Under the pieces are notes generated by a model. It saw only the letters and a list, made by a program, of their open reading frames with translations. It had not been told where the DNA came from and made no database searches. Below are positions 25,936-33,775 of a stretch of DNA of 64,000 nucleotides, one piece after another. The first letter of the stretch is position 1, and the number at the start of each line of letters is the position of its first letter. A program made the translations under genes and the position numbers. Source of the DNA: a bacterium (GTDB lineage: Bacteria > Hydrothermota > UBA3073 > JACQXS01 > JAQTXJ01); the NCBI GenBank assembly GCA_028716385.1, contig JAQUPX010000001.1, positions 408,775 to 472,774 of the forward strand, given 5' to 3'.

Positions 25936-25981
25936 TAAAAAGAACCCAGAGGATAAGAAACAAAACATATCACTCTGGGTT
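25936..25981 (-). terminator. Intrinsic terminator of the HU gene
   Basis: Minus strand AACCCAGAG, 21-base loop, CTCTGGGTT, then CTTTTT, starting a few bases after the HU stop codon. Confidence 0.8.
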
Positions 25982-25987
25982 GTTGTG

Positions 25988-26260
25988 TTATTTGACTCTG
26001 CCTTTTAATTCTGAGCCAGTTCTGAATCTGACTACTCTTCTTGCAGGAATGCTAAGTGCTTTGCCATTCTGTGGATTTCTCCCCTTTCTGGCTGCTCTCT
26101 TTCTTACATCCCAGCTACCAAATCCGACGAGTGTAACTCTTTCTCCCTTTTTCAATGCATCTGATACGCCTGCCATAAACTCATTAAGCGCTACTTCTGC
26201 TGCACTTTGGGATACTCCGGACTTTTTTGCCATTCTGGCAACAAGGTCTGACTTATTCAT
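25988..26260 (-). CDS. hup: HU-family DNA-binding protein
   Basis: 90 residues from the ATG at 26260, which follows an ideal AAGGAGGTGATTTAC ribosome binding site; a longer reading from 26320 would run through it. Typical HU: M-N-K-S-D-L-V at the start, G-F-G-S-W-D-V-R-K-R-A-A-R-K-G-R-N-P-Q, and F-R-T-G-S-E-L-K at the end. The R-N-P-Q-N-G arm tip carries the DNA-intercalating proline. Bends and compacts chromosomal DNA. A TTGACA at 26320-26315 could be the -35 box, with a weak -10. Confidence 0.96.
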   Translation of the reverse strand: MNKSDLVARMAKKSGVSQSAAEVALNEFMAGVSDALKKGERVTLVGFGSWDVRKRAARKGRNPQNGKALSIPARRVVRFRTGSELKGRVK

Positions 26261-26458
26261 TTGTAAATCACCTCCTTTATTAACTGTCTCGAGCTTTAAC
26301 ATATCTAAAACCTTTGTCAAGCATTATTTTTGATTTTTTTTATTTTTCTTTTCCATCGGACATTGGGGTCTATAGAGAAAAGTGTCTGTAAGTTATTGGT
26401 ATATAAGGAGATATGTAGTGAAAAGGACAGATGTGGGGGTGCGGAAAGGGGGTATAGA

Positions 26459-26553
26459 GATTTTAGATTTTGGATTGCGGATTTGGGAATGAACAGATAT
26501 ATACGGAGATTTTAGAATTTTGGATTTTGGATTGCGGATTTGGGAATGAACAG
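26459..26553 (+). repeat. Direct repeat of an AT-rich element
   Basis: GATTTTAGATTTTGGATTGCGGATTTGGGAATGAACAG occurs at 26459-26496 and again, slightly expanded, at 26508-26553. The reverse complement of the same simple motif encodes the linker of the kelch protein at 61020-61070. Confidence 0.75.
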
Positions 26554-26594
26554 AACAAATAAGACGGATAGGACAGATAAGTCAGAGAGGATAA

Positions 26595-26646
26595 GATGGA
26601 TTCCTGCCACCGCCAAGGCGGGATCTTCGACTTCCGCAGGAATGAC
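26595..26646. repeat. Type B palindromic repeat
   Basis: GATGGATTCCTGCCACCGCC...GGCGGGATCTTCGACTT...GCAGGAATGAC; nearly the same 50 bases recur at 36669-36740 with an extra internal segment. Intergenic, unknown function. Confidence 0.75.
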
Positions 26647-26686
26647 AAGCTAAGAATTTCTTACCCCCCGCACAATAAACCCGCCA

Positions 26687-26740
26687 TGTTTGACCGGACA
26701 CATAGGTTACATTTTAGACCGGAGACATCGGTAACACTTT
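26687..26740. mobile_element. Possible IS481-type terminal remnant
   Basis: TGTTTGACCGGACACATAGG and GACCGGAGACATCGGTAACA are two related, direct-repeat-like blocks that resemble sequences I associate with ends of IS481-family elements. No transposase gene is nearby. Recognition is from memory only, hence low confidence. Confidence 0.3.
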
Positions 26741-27127
26741 TTTAATAATTTTCTTCTTTTTCAGGTCGATTAATCCTAATGGATAAAAGCTTATAGTGTG
26801 CGGATTAAAAATAGGATAGCTCAGAGGCTAAGAACAGAGGGGGCATAGAGGAAAGATATGCGGAAAAAAATAACGAATCTGCCACAAATCTTCCATTCAC
26901 CGGAAAAATCGGCGAATATGGGCGTTTGTATTGGGGTTTGGGCAGGCAAGTTTGGCATCAGAAAACAGAAAGATTCCGGTTGAACTTTTATCTTGACAAA
27001 CTTTAATTTAGGAGTTTCAATACACGATAATAATTTTGTGTTTACATATAAAAAGCGAGTAAAGTTGTATGAAGGACTTTGGAGTGTCTCACTACACATT
27101 CCTGTTAATTTCTACTATTAAAGGGTT

Positions 27128-27265
27128 ATGGATATAGGCAACAGGTATTTGATATGTCATAAAAAAGAAATAGATTTTGTTCTCCGTTTCAGGCGGGGAA
27201 GTGAGACTGCAGATATTACTGCGGAGGTGATAACAGACAAGCAGGTAAGGGATTGTAATTTTTAG
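27128..27265 (+). CDS. Small ORF, 45 residues, doubtful
   Basis: ATG at 27128 to TAG at 27265 gives M-D-I-G-N-R-Y-L-I-C-H-K-K and a charged remainder (R-F-R-R-G-S-E-T-A-D). No signal peptide, no convincing ribosome binding site, no family recognised. It is the only open stretch in the 26261-27323 gap that looks faintly protein-like; it may be nothing. A TTGACA (26993) with weak -10 lies upstream. A CCGCCTATGGCGGA palindrome (27287-27302) separates it from the lipoprotein gene. Confidence 0.25.
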   Translation: MDIGNRYLICHKKEIDFVLRFRRGSETADITAEVITDKQVRDCNF

Positions 27266-27323
27266 AATATTAACAATATAAAGCGATTCCGCCTATGGCG
27301 GAGTAATTTTAAGGAGGAAGAGG

Positions 27324-27863
27324 ATGAAAAACGGAACAAAGCTTTTGGGAGTCATACTCGCAGGGGCAATCATTTTGGGTTGTGAAGGTCCGAAGATAAA
27401 GCAGGCATTAGATGCTTTCACACCACAGGTAAGTGAATTAGAAGGTAAAGTTGCAGGCGTTCAGGGATTAATGGGACAGGCAGCTGAACTTATGAATAAA
27501 GTAGTAGCAATGACACAACCGGCAGCAAAGCCAGAGAAAGGCAAAAAAGCAGTAAAAGCACCGAAAATAGAAGCAGCACAGATAGATTCTTTAATTCTTC
27601 AGGCAGATAATATTAAGAGCGGTTTAGTAGGATTTGTAGAATTAGAAGGACAGATAACGATGATTAAGGATTCATTAGCAATCCTTGACAAAAAAGCATC
27701 CGGTGAAAACAAAAAGGTTATAACTGACCTTAACGGTAAATTAGATGCAGTTGCAGCAAGTTTAGGTGAAGTAAGAAATGGTGTTTCGACTCTTGACGGT
27801 ATAAAAGCAAAATTAGAAAGCATGAAAGCACCAGTGAAAGTAGAGAAAAAAGGAAAAAAGTAA
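27324..27863 (+). CDS. Coiled-coil lipoprotein, copy A
   Basis: 179 residues. Signal peptide with lipobox I-I-L-G-C; the lipidated Cys is 20, followed by E-G-P-K-I-K. Glu at +2 is compatible with outer-membrane sorting. The rest is rich in heptad-like helices (Q-V-S-E-L-E-G-K-V-A, D-S-L-I-L-Q-A-D-N-I, I-K-D-S-L-A-I-L-D-K-K) and ends in a Lys tail (K-V-E-K-K-G-K-K). Strong AAGGAGGAAGAGG before the ATG. Identical in protein to the next gene. Elongated periplasmic lipoprotein, perhaps linking the outer membrane to the wall in the manner of Lpp; that is inference. Confidence 0.88.
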   Translation: MKNGTKLLGVILAGAIILGCEGPKIKQALDAFTPQVSELEGKVAGVQGLMGQAAELMNKVVAMTQPAAKPEKGKKAVKAPKIEAAQIDSLILQADNIKSGLVGFVELEGQITMIKDSLAILDKKASGENKKVITDLNGKLDAVAASLGEVRNGVSTLDGIKAKLESMKAPVKVEKKGKK

Positions 27864-28448
27864 AGATTGGATAGTAAAAATATGGAGAGAAAGGAAGGAG
27901 AAATTACAATGAAAAACGGAACAAAGCTTTTGGGAGTCATACTCGCAGGGGCAATCATTTTGGGTTGTGAAGGTCCGAAGATAAAGCAGGCATTAGATGC
28001 TTTCACACCACAGGTAAGTGAATTAGAAGGTAAAGTTGCAGGCGTTCAGGGATTAATGGGACAGGCAGCTGAACTTATGAATAAAGTAGTAGCAATGACA
28101 CAACCGGCAGCAAAGCCAGAGAAAGGCAAAAAAGCAGTAAAAGCACCGAAAATAGAAGCAGCACAGATAGATTCTTTAATTCTTCAGGCAGATAATATTA
28201 AGAGCGGTTTAGTAGGATTTGTAGAATTAGAAGGACAGATAACGATGATTAAGGATTCATTAGCAATCCTTGACAAAAAAGCATCCGGTGAAAACAAAAA
28301 GGTTATAACTGACCTTAACGGTAAATTAGATGCAGTTGCAGCAAGTTTAGGTGAAGTAAGAAATGGTGTTTCGACTCTTGACGGTATAAAAGCAAAATTA
28401 GAAAGCATGAAAGCACCAGTGAAAGTAGAGAAAAAAGGAAAAAAGTAA
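27864..28448 (+). repeat. Exact tandem duplication unit (585 bp)
   Basis: Spans the second lipoprotein copy plus its 45-base leader. The coding part appears identical to 27324-27863, and the 45-base spacer is repeated again at 28449-28493 before the third, diverged copy. Confidence 0.85.
27909..28448 (+). CDS. Coiled-coil lipoprotein, copy B (identical to copy A)
   Basis: 179 residues, start at 27909 after AAGGAAGGAGAAATTACA. An in-frame ATG at 27867 would only translate the 45-base spacer and hide the signal peptide. Lipobox Cys20. Protein and, as far as read, DNA are the same as copy A, so the duplication is very recent or kept homogeneous. Co-transcribed with its neighbours; no terminator in the spacers. 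Confidence 0.88.
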   Translation: MKNGTKLLGVILAGAIILGCEGPKIKQALDAFTPQVSELEGKVAGVQGLMGQAAELMNKVVAMTQPAAKPEKGKKAVKAPKIEAAQIDSLILQADNIKSGLVGFVELEGQITMIKDSLAILDKKASGENKKVITDLNGKLDAVAASLGEVRNGVSTLDGIKAKLESMKAPVKVEKKGKK

Positions 28449-28493
28449 AGATTGGATAGTAAAAATATGGAGAGAAAGGAAGGAGAAATTACA

Positions 28494-29000
28494 ATGAAAA
28501 ATAGTATAAAGCTTTTGGTAGTGGTAGCAGCAGGCGTATTAATTATGGGTTGTGAAGGTCCGAAAATAAAGCAGGCAATAGATGCTTTAAAACCACAGGT
28601 TGATGAATTACAGAATCAGGTTGCAACTATGCAAACACCTCTCGGACAGTTAACTGAAATCGGAAAGAAAGTATCAGAAAAAGTAGAAAAGACACAGATA
28701 GATTCTCTTATTCTTCAGATAGACGGTTTAAAAGGAAATTTGGTTTCATTATTGGCAATCGAAGAACAGGTTACAGTAATGAAAGACTCGTTGGCAGTGC
28801 TTGACAAAAAAGCGTCTAAAGAAGTCAAGACGGAAATAACCGAATTGAACGGCAAATTAGATGCAGTCGTAGCAAGTTTAGGTGAAGTAAAGATGGCTTG
28901 CGGAGTTGCAGATGGCTTAAAGGGGAAATTAGAAACAATGAAAGCCCCTGTGAAAGTAGAAAAGAAAGCCAGACCACCAGTAAAAGTAAAAGTTAAATAA
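28494..29000 (+). CDS. Coiled-coil lipoprotein, copy C (diverged)
   Basis: 168 residues; start at 28494 after the same GGAAGGAGAAATTACA leader. Lipobox V-L-I-M-G-C, Cys20, then E-G-P-K-I-K-Q-A-I-D. Shorter middle (the Ala/Pro/Lys stretch of copies A and B is absent) but the same D-S-L-I-L-Q and L-N-G-K-L-D-A-V segments and a Lys-rich tail (K-K-A-R-P-P-V-K-V-K). Older paralogue in the same transcript. Confidence 0.87.
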   Translation: MKNSIKLLVVVAAGVLIMGCEGPKIKQAIDALKPQVDELQNQVATMQTPLGQLTEIGKKVSEKVEKTQIDSLILQIDGLKGNLVSLLAIEEQVTVMKDSLAVLDKKASKEVKTEITELNGKLDAVVASLGEVKMACGVADGLKGKLETMKAPVKVEKKARPPVKVKVK

Positions 29001-29078
29001 ATAGAATAGAATATTGAGTGCATAAGTAGTATGAAAATATTTCTTGTGCACTCAAATATTAACGTGGAGGAACTAATT

Positions 29079-29870
29079 ATGAAAAAAGCGATAGGAATGC
29101 TTTTATGTATAGGATTGGTTGTTGGATTTTCTGGTTGCGGCAAAAAAACGGAAGTGAGTAGTGTTGCTGCACCAACAGCTCTTACTCTTGCAGTAGCAGG
29201 TGCGGATTCTCTTTCTCTTAAATTAACCTGGACTGCTTCTACTGACACAGCAGATGGGTACATTGTTTATTTAAACGATGCAGCGCTTGATACGGTAACG
29301 GCTTGTGAATATACTCACCAACCAACAGAATTAGGAGACTATGAAGTAATAGCATACATTGGTGCGACAAAAAGCGATGCCGCAGAGGCAACATCAAATC
29401 TTGAGACTGCTACCCCCGGGTCAAAAGTATATTGGATGGCAGCAGCTACAGCCGTAGGAAATAGTGGATATGGTTGGAGCGCTACCGGTAGCGGAGCAGA
29501 TTACAGTATGAGCAGTGGCACGGCCGCAACGGAAAAAGCAATGACCGATTTTTATGTAGATTCCGTATACTTAACAAAAGGAACCGATAAGATAATTTCT
29601 CCTGATAATTATTATACAACAGAAGGCTGGAATGCAACATGGTTTTATAATTGCAGTGGAAACGTTTACGACACTCTTTCTGTAGCACCGGGATGGGCGC
29701 AATGGAAAAACTATAGTGAAGTAACGGCAGTTAATAATACGATTGTGTTGTATGTTAAAGACAGCCACTATGTGAAAATACAGATTACTGTATCTAATTC
29801 TACGGGAGATCATTACGTAGAACTTAAGTATGGTTTCCAGAAGATAGCCGGTTTTAGAAGACTTAAATAG
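29079..29870 (+). CDS. Lipoprotein with fibronectin type III-like domain
   Basis: 263 residues from the ATG at 29079, after GTGGAGGAACTAATT. Lipobox G-F-S-G-C. An FN3-like domain (~25-115) shows L-S-L-K-L-T-W-T-A-S, D-G-Y-I-V-Y and Y-E-V-I-A-Y. The C-terminal ~140 residues (Y-W-M-A-A-A-T-A, W-A-Q-W-K-N-Y) are beta-rich and not recognised; a HmuY-like fold is conceivable. It sits inside the coiled-coil lipoprotein cluster and is followed by a strong terminator. Probably outer-membrane anchored. Ligand unknown. Confidence 0.85.
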   Translation: MKKAIGMLLCIGLVVGFSGCGKKTEVSSVAAPTALTLAVAGADSLSLKLTWTASTDTADGYIVYLNDAALDTVTACEYTHQPTELGDYEVIAYIGATKSDAAEATSNLETATPGSKVYWMAAATAVGNSGYGWSATGSGADYSMSSGTAATEKAMTDFYVDSVYLTKGTDKIISPDNYYTTEGWNATWFYNCSGNVYDTLSVAPGWAQWKNYSEVTAVNNTIVLYVKDSHYVKIQITVSNSTGDHYVELKYGFQKIAGFRRLK

Positions 29871-29891
29871 AAAATTGGATATTTATAACAG

Positions 29892-29920
29892 GGGCGGGGA
29901 TTTTCCCCGCCCTTTTATTT
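29892..29920 (+). terminator. Intrinsic terminator after the lipoprotein cluster
   Basis: GGGCGGGGA, short T loop, TCCCCGCCC, then TTTTATTTATT, about 20 bases past the stop at 29870. The next gene (29945) has its own strong ribosome binding site and may rely on read-through. Confidence 0.85.
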
Positions 29921-29944
29921 ATTAAGAAAGGGGAAGGAGGTAAG

Positions 29945-30457
29945 ATGAAAAACATATTAAAGGGAAGCGGCATTTTAATCATATTAGGAGTATTTGTATT
30001 AGGGTGTGAAGGACCAAAAATAAAAAAGGCATTAGACGGAATGGTGCCACAAATACAAGATATAATGGGAAGAATTGCCAACGCCAAAAGTGTGTTTGGA
30101 GTAATTGATGCCGCAAGCGAACAGATGACGGACAAAATAAGCAAAAGAGAAATAGACAGTCTTGACATAGAGCTTAATAAAATCCGCGGATTTGTGCCTG
30201 AAATAGTGGCGCTTGAGAGTAAAGTAACAGATATAAAAGATTCTCTTGCAGTTCTTGAGGTCCTTGATAAAAAGGCAAAAGATCCAAATCTAACGACTAT
30301 AAGAGCTTGCAATCAAGCAATCTCAACAGCCCTTTTAGAAATAGGGGAATTCAAAAAAGCTGCCACTACTTTGGATACTTTGTCCGCAAAGTTAAATGCG
30401 ATGAAAAAAGGAGCAGAGAATCCTAAAGCAAAAGGAAAAACGAAAGGGAAGAAGTAG
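29945..30457 (+). CDS. Coiled-coil lipoprotein, copy D (most diverged)
   Basis: 170 residues. AAGGAGGTAAG just before the ATG. Lipobox V-F-V-L-G-C (Cys21), then E-G-P-K-I-K-K-A-L-D as in copies A-C. Helical body with I-K-D-S-L-A-V-L-E-V-L-D-K-K and a Lys/Gly tail (K-G-K-T-K-G-K-K). Fourth member of the family, separated from the others by the FN3 lipoprotein and a terminator. The last gene of the plus-strand block. Confidence 0.87.
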   Translation: MKNILKGSGILIILGVFVLGCEGPKIKKALDGMVPQIQDIMGRIANAKSVFGVIDAASEQMTDKISKREIDSLDIELNKIRGFVPEIVALESKVTDIKDSLAVLEVLDKKAKDPNLTTIRACNQAISTALLEIGEFKKAATTLDTLSAKLNAMKKGAENPKAKGKTKGKK

Positions 30458-30589
30458 AGCTGAGCGCGGAAAAGTTATCCATCTCGCATAAACTGTGGTA
30501 TAAACTTCGCAAGAAAACGGAGAATGTATTTCTAGCCACAGAAGTACACAGATTGGCACAGAAAGAGCAGAAAAGTAAAAGCGGGCAGA

Positions 30590-31876
30590 TTATTTAATAA
30601 GGATGAGTTTTTGAGTTTCTCTATGAGTGCCTGTTGATAGGTTTACGAAATAGATACCATTGGATTCTATATGTGAGACAAAAGTATAAGCACCTTTATT
30701 AAGAGTTCCCGAATAAATAACTTCTTTCAGCCTTCCGCAGAGGTCGTAAATCGTTAATGATACTTTACTTTCTCCATTGTTGAGCGAAGCGAAATCCGCC
30801 GTAGGCGGATTATTAGGGACGGACAAATAAATTTTGTTTTTTATAATTTTTAATTCAGCATTCGGCATTAAGTGTTTAGCATTGTTCTCTTCTACTCCGA
30901 CGTAGGGGTGGTATTTCAGGATATTTCCGCCACTTAATGCCCATGCATAAGTTGTATCTATGGCACAGATTTTTGATACAGTGCCGGAATACTCCGTTAC
31001 CCATGTTTGCCCGCCATCGCGAGTTCTCAAGAGGATTCCGTCTCCGCCTGCCCATCCGTTCAATGAGTCAACAAACTTTACGCAGGTTAGTTTATTAGTT
31101 ACTCCGCTTGTTAATGTATCCCATAGGGAATCAACTCCTCCGTTATTGGTGTATAATATTTTCCCGGTATCTCCGACTGCCCAACCGTGAAGGGTATCTA
31201 TGAAGTCTATGTCATTTATCCCAGTTGCAAGTGAATAAGAAAAAGATAAATTTGAAACACCTGTAGTAGTTTTAAGAAGAGTTTTCGGACTAAAATTATA
31301 CGAATATACAACCCATCCATGTAAATAATCTAAAAAACATATTGATGATATCTCCCCCTCATACTTATGTTTACCATCAGAAAAATATGCTCTGTAATAG
31401 GATTCATCGTAATCGTAATATGACCAGAATAAACTGTCATCTGCCGTTTCCATGCGCATAACTCCTCCCCAAACATGAACATTTGAAGGTATGTATCCTT
31501 CTTGCTTAGTATAGTATGTATTGAACCCGTTTTTTGTTTGCATAACAATCCACTCATAGCAAGTAAGATACCCGGGTATATTCTCCGACCACCATCTTCC
31601 TCCTGCCCAACCGTTTAAAGAGTCGGTAAAACAGATAGAAGTCAATTCTATAGTATCCGACACACTCCCGATATTTTTTACGGTCCATGTTTTTCCCCCA
31701 TCTTTTGTAGATAAGACTCTTCCTTTATAATCAGTGGTTTTGCCTAATGCTGCCCAGCCGTGGAGAGAGTCGGGGAAACTTATGTCATAAACCGTTCCAC
31801 TGTATTGAGTTGTCCAATACACTGCGAATAAGTTTAGCGGTAAAATACAGATTAATAGTAGCAATAATTTTTTCAT
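30590..31876 (-). CDS. YCF48-like beta-propeller with sorting tail, copy 1
   Basis: 428 residues. Signal peptide ~1-18. Repeats of the YCF48/HCF136 type: D-S-L-H-G-W-A-A-L-G, S-T-K-D-G-G-K-T-W-T, L-H-G-W-A-V-G-D-T-G-K-I-L-Y-T, R-T-R-D-G-G-Q-T-W. In plastids and cyanobacteria this fold is a photosystem assembly factor; in secreted bacterial proteins it is just a propeller scaffold. The tail has L-T-I-Y-D-L-C-G-R and S-N-G-I-Y-F-V-N-L. A palindromic element (30780-30810) is inserted before the tail as N-P-P-T-A-D-F-A-S-L-N. Weak GGGGA ribosome binding site. Paralogue at 35395. Confidence 0.87.
   Translation of the reverse strand: MKKLLLLLICILPLNLFAVYWTTQYSGTVYDISFPDSLHGWAALGKTTDYKGRVLSTKDGGKTWTVKNIGSVSDTIELTSICFTDSLNGWAGGRWWSENIPGYLTCYEWIVMQTKNGFNTYYTKQEGYIPSNVHVWGGVMRMETADDSLFWSYYDYDESYYRAYFSDGKHKYEGEISSICFLDYLHGWVVYSYNFSPKTLLKTTTGVSNLSFSYSLATGINDIDFIDTLHGWAVGDTGKILYTNNGGVDSLWDTLTSGVTNKLTCVKFVDSLNGWAGGDGILLRTRDGGQTWVTEYSGTVSKICAIDTTYAWALSGGNILKYHPYVGVEENNAKHLMPNAELKIIKNKIYLSVPNNPPTADFASLNNGESKVSLTIYDLCGRLKEVIYSGTLNKGAYTFVSHIESNGIYFVNLSTGTHRETQKLILIK
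30780..30810. repeat. Type A palindromic element, copy 3 (within CDS, different frame)
   Basis: TTGAGCGAAGCGAAATCCGCCGTAGGCGGA. On the minus strand this copy is read P-P-T-A-D-F-A-S-L-N, a different frame from copies 1 and 2 (S-A-S-G-G-F-R-S-A-Q-Q). Confidence 0.8.
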
Positions 31877-31933
31877 AGTTTCCCCTTAACAAATAAAATA
31901 TCAAAAATTAAATATTAAATATACAAAAATTAC

Positions 31934-33463
31934 TTATTTTATAATCGTTATTTTTTTTGTTATTTTTGTCCCGTTTGCATTAAGTTGCAGAAAGTATATT
32001 CCTGTTTTTAGTTCGTTTGCGTTTAGATTAATACTATAAGTGCCTGCGGGTTTAGGTTCATTGGTGATGGTTTTTATACATTTCCCGGAGATGTCGTAAA
32101 GATTGATGGAACAGTCCCGACTGTTCCATACGGAGTAGGAAATGATTGTTGAGCGAGAGAATGGGTTTTGAGAGATTTCTAATTTTGATATTTGATTTTT
32201 AATATTTAATTTTTCTTCTACCCCGACTTCTTTGCTTAACCGTATAAGATAGACATCGCCCGATGTTTCCCCGAAAGTTCCTGTGGTGCCTGCGATGATA
32301 AATCCGCTGTCCGCATCCGAAACGGATTGAACTGAATTTCCTACGTCAGAGTAAATTCCACCAAAAGTTTTAGTCCATAAAGCATTGCCCGAAGAATTTG
32401 TCTTAATGATATATACATTAAAATAAGTAGGCGTAGCTATACCAAAAGATTGTGTTTGACCTGCAATGATAAACCCGCCGTCCTGGGCTTGCTGAACGGA
32501 ATTACCATAATCGTCTTTAGTCCCACCGAAAGTTCTTGTCCAAAGAGTATCCCCGGAAGAATTTGTTTTAATGAGATAAACATTATAATACCCGGGAGTG
32601 CCTGTCCCGAAAGAGCTTGTCTCTCCCGTAATGATAAATCCGCCATCCTGAGTCTGTTGAACCGATTTTCCGTAATCATAGGAAGTTCCGCCGAAAGCTC
32701 TCGTCCACAAGGTATCGCCTAACGAATCCGTTCTGACAAGATAAGCATCATAAGAACCTGCTCCAAAAGAGCTTGCTCCTCCCGTAATGATAAACCCGCC
32801 ATCCTGGGTTTTTTGAACGTAAGCGCCCCAATCATTGTTGCTTCCGCCGTAAGTTCTTGTCCAGATGGTATCTCCGGAAGAGTTTGTCCTGACGAGATAA
32901 ATATCCCCACCACCTGCCCCGAAAGAGGTTGTAGAACCTGCAATGATAAATCCATTTGTTCCGCCTGAGATGGATTGGACGGAATATCCATCCTCATTGC
33001 TAAAGTCACCGAAAGTTCTTGTCCAGAGAGTGTCGCCGGAAGAGTTTGTTTTGATGAGATAAACATTAGAATAAGTAGGCGCGCCTATTCCGAAAGATTT
33101 TGTTGTTCCTGCAATGATAAACCCTCCGTCTTGAGTCTGCTGAACGGAATTGCCATAATCGGATGAAGTTCCGCCGAAAGCTTTTGTCCAGAGGGTATCC
33201 CCGGAAGAGTTTGTCCTGACAAGATAAACATCTTCAACGCCTGCCCCGAAAGATTTTGTCGTCCCTGCAATGACAAAACCGCCGTCAGAAGTTTGCTGGA
33301 CGGAATTGCCTACCTCAGAGGAAGTGCCGCCGAAAGTTCTTGTCCATAGCGTATCGGATATGGATACGGCAGCGTGGACGTTGGCTGTAAATAATATCCC
33401 TGCGCTTACTAAAGAAAAAAGTATTTTCTTTCCGCCTGAGGCGGATTTCGCTTTGCTCAACAT
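31934..33463 (-). CDS. Secreted Q-D-G-G-F repeat propeller with sorting tail
   Basis: 509 residues. N terminus M-L-S-K-A-K-S-A-S-G-G-K-K precedes the hydrophobic signal segment (I-L-F-S-L-V-S-A-G-I-L-F); those first residues are encoded by a palindromic element (33431-33460). Seven repeats of ~58 residues with V-Q-Q-T-Q-D-G-G-F-I-I-A-G, S-F-G-x-G and Y-L-I-K-T-N-S-S-G-D-T-L-W-T-R-T-F-G-G, nearly identical to each other, so the array likely expands and contracts. Tail: S-Q-N-P-F-S-R-S-T-I-I-S-Y ... T-G-I-Y-F-L-Q-L. AAAGGGGGAAATAA ribosome binding site. Same family as 22707 and 61412. Confidence 0.9.
   Translation of the reverse strand: MLSKAKSASGGKKILFSLVSAGILFTANVHAAVSISDTLWTRTFGGTSSEVGNSVQQTSDGGFVIAGTTKSFGAGVEDVYLVRTNSSGDTLWTKAFGGTSSDYGNSVQQTQDGGFIIAGTTKSFGIGAPTYSNVYLIKTNSSGDTLWTRTFGDFSNEDGYSVQSISGGTNGFIIAGSTTSFGAGGGDIYLVRTNSSGDTIWTRTYGGSNNDWGAYVQKTQDGGFIITGGASSFGAGSYDAYLVRTDSLGDTLWTRAFGGTSYDYGKSVQQTQDGGFIITGETSSFGTGTPGYYNVYLIKTNSSGDTLWTRTFGGTKDDYGNSVQQAQDGGFIIAGQTQSFGIATPTYFNVYIIKTNSSGNALWTKTFGGIYSDVGNSVQSVSDADSGFIIAGTTGTFGETSGDVYLIRLSKEVGVEEKLNIKNQISKLEISQNPFSRSTIISYSVWNSRDCSINLYDISGKCIKTITNEPKPAGTYSINLNANELKTGIYFLQLNANGTKITKKITIIK
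33431..33460. repeat. Type A palindromic element, copy 4 (within CDS, opposite orientation)
   Basis: Reverse orientation relative to the other copies; supplies codons 2-11 of the gene (L-S-K-A-K-S-A-S-G-G), directly after the ATG and in front of the signal peptide core. Confidence 0.8.
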
Positions 33464-33504
33464 TTATTTCCCCCTTTATATTTTCTAATATAATAGCTTC
33501 ATAA

Positions 33505-33533
33505 TTAATGGTCTGAAAAACAATATTTGTCAA
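33505..33533 (-). promoter_or_regulatory. Promoter of the Q-D-G-G-F propeller gene
   Basis: TTGACA, 17-base spacer, CATTAA on the minus strand, with a ~40-base leader. Confidence 0.55.
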
Positions 33534-33732
33534 TCTTTTTATCATAATAGAATAACACAAAAAGAGAGGCAGATAATTTAACAGGGATTGTAAGAGAATT
33601 AAAGAGATAGAAAAAACAGAAAACAGAGAACGGAAATTTCACCGCAAAGGGCACAGAGTTTAAAACCGAGAGAGAACAGAGCCGAAAAAGATTTGAGGCT
33701 ATCCTGTAACAGATGCGGGACTACAGTGCAAA

Positions 33733-33762
33733 TAAAAAAGGGGCGACTCAACGAGTCGCCCC
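33733..33762 (-). terminator. Intrinsic terminator of the PQQ-like gene
   Basis: Minus strand GGGGCGACTC, GTT loop, GAGTCGCCCC, then TTTTTTATTT, just after the stop at 33776. Confidence 0.88.
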
Positions 33763-33775
33763 TACGAATTATTTA

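Noticed and set aside
25730..25963. Minus-strand 77-codon frame upstream of the NHL gene
   Set aside because: Composed of palindromic repeat sequence, overlaps the NHL start and its promoter.
26687..26740. Complete insertion sequence
   Set aside because: Only an end-like sequence is present, without transposase or a second end.
26821..27099. Minus-strand 92-codon frame
   Set aside because: No ribosome binding site, atypical composition, no similarity recognised; sits in an intergenic repeat region.
27867..27908. Earlier start for lipoprotein copies B and C
   Set aside because: It would translate the 45-base spacer that includes the ribosome binding site and would bury the signal peptide.
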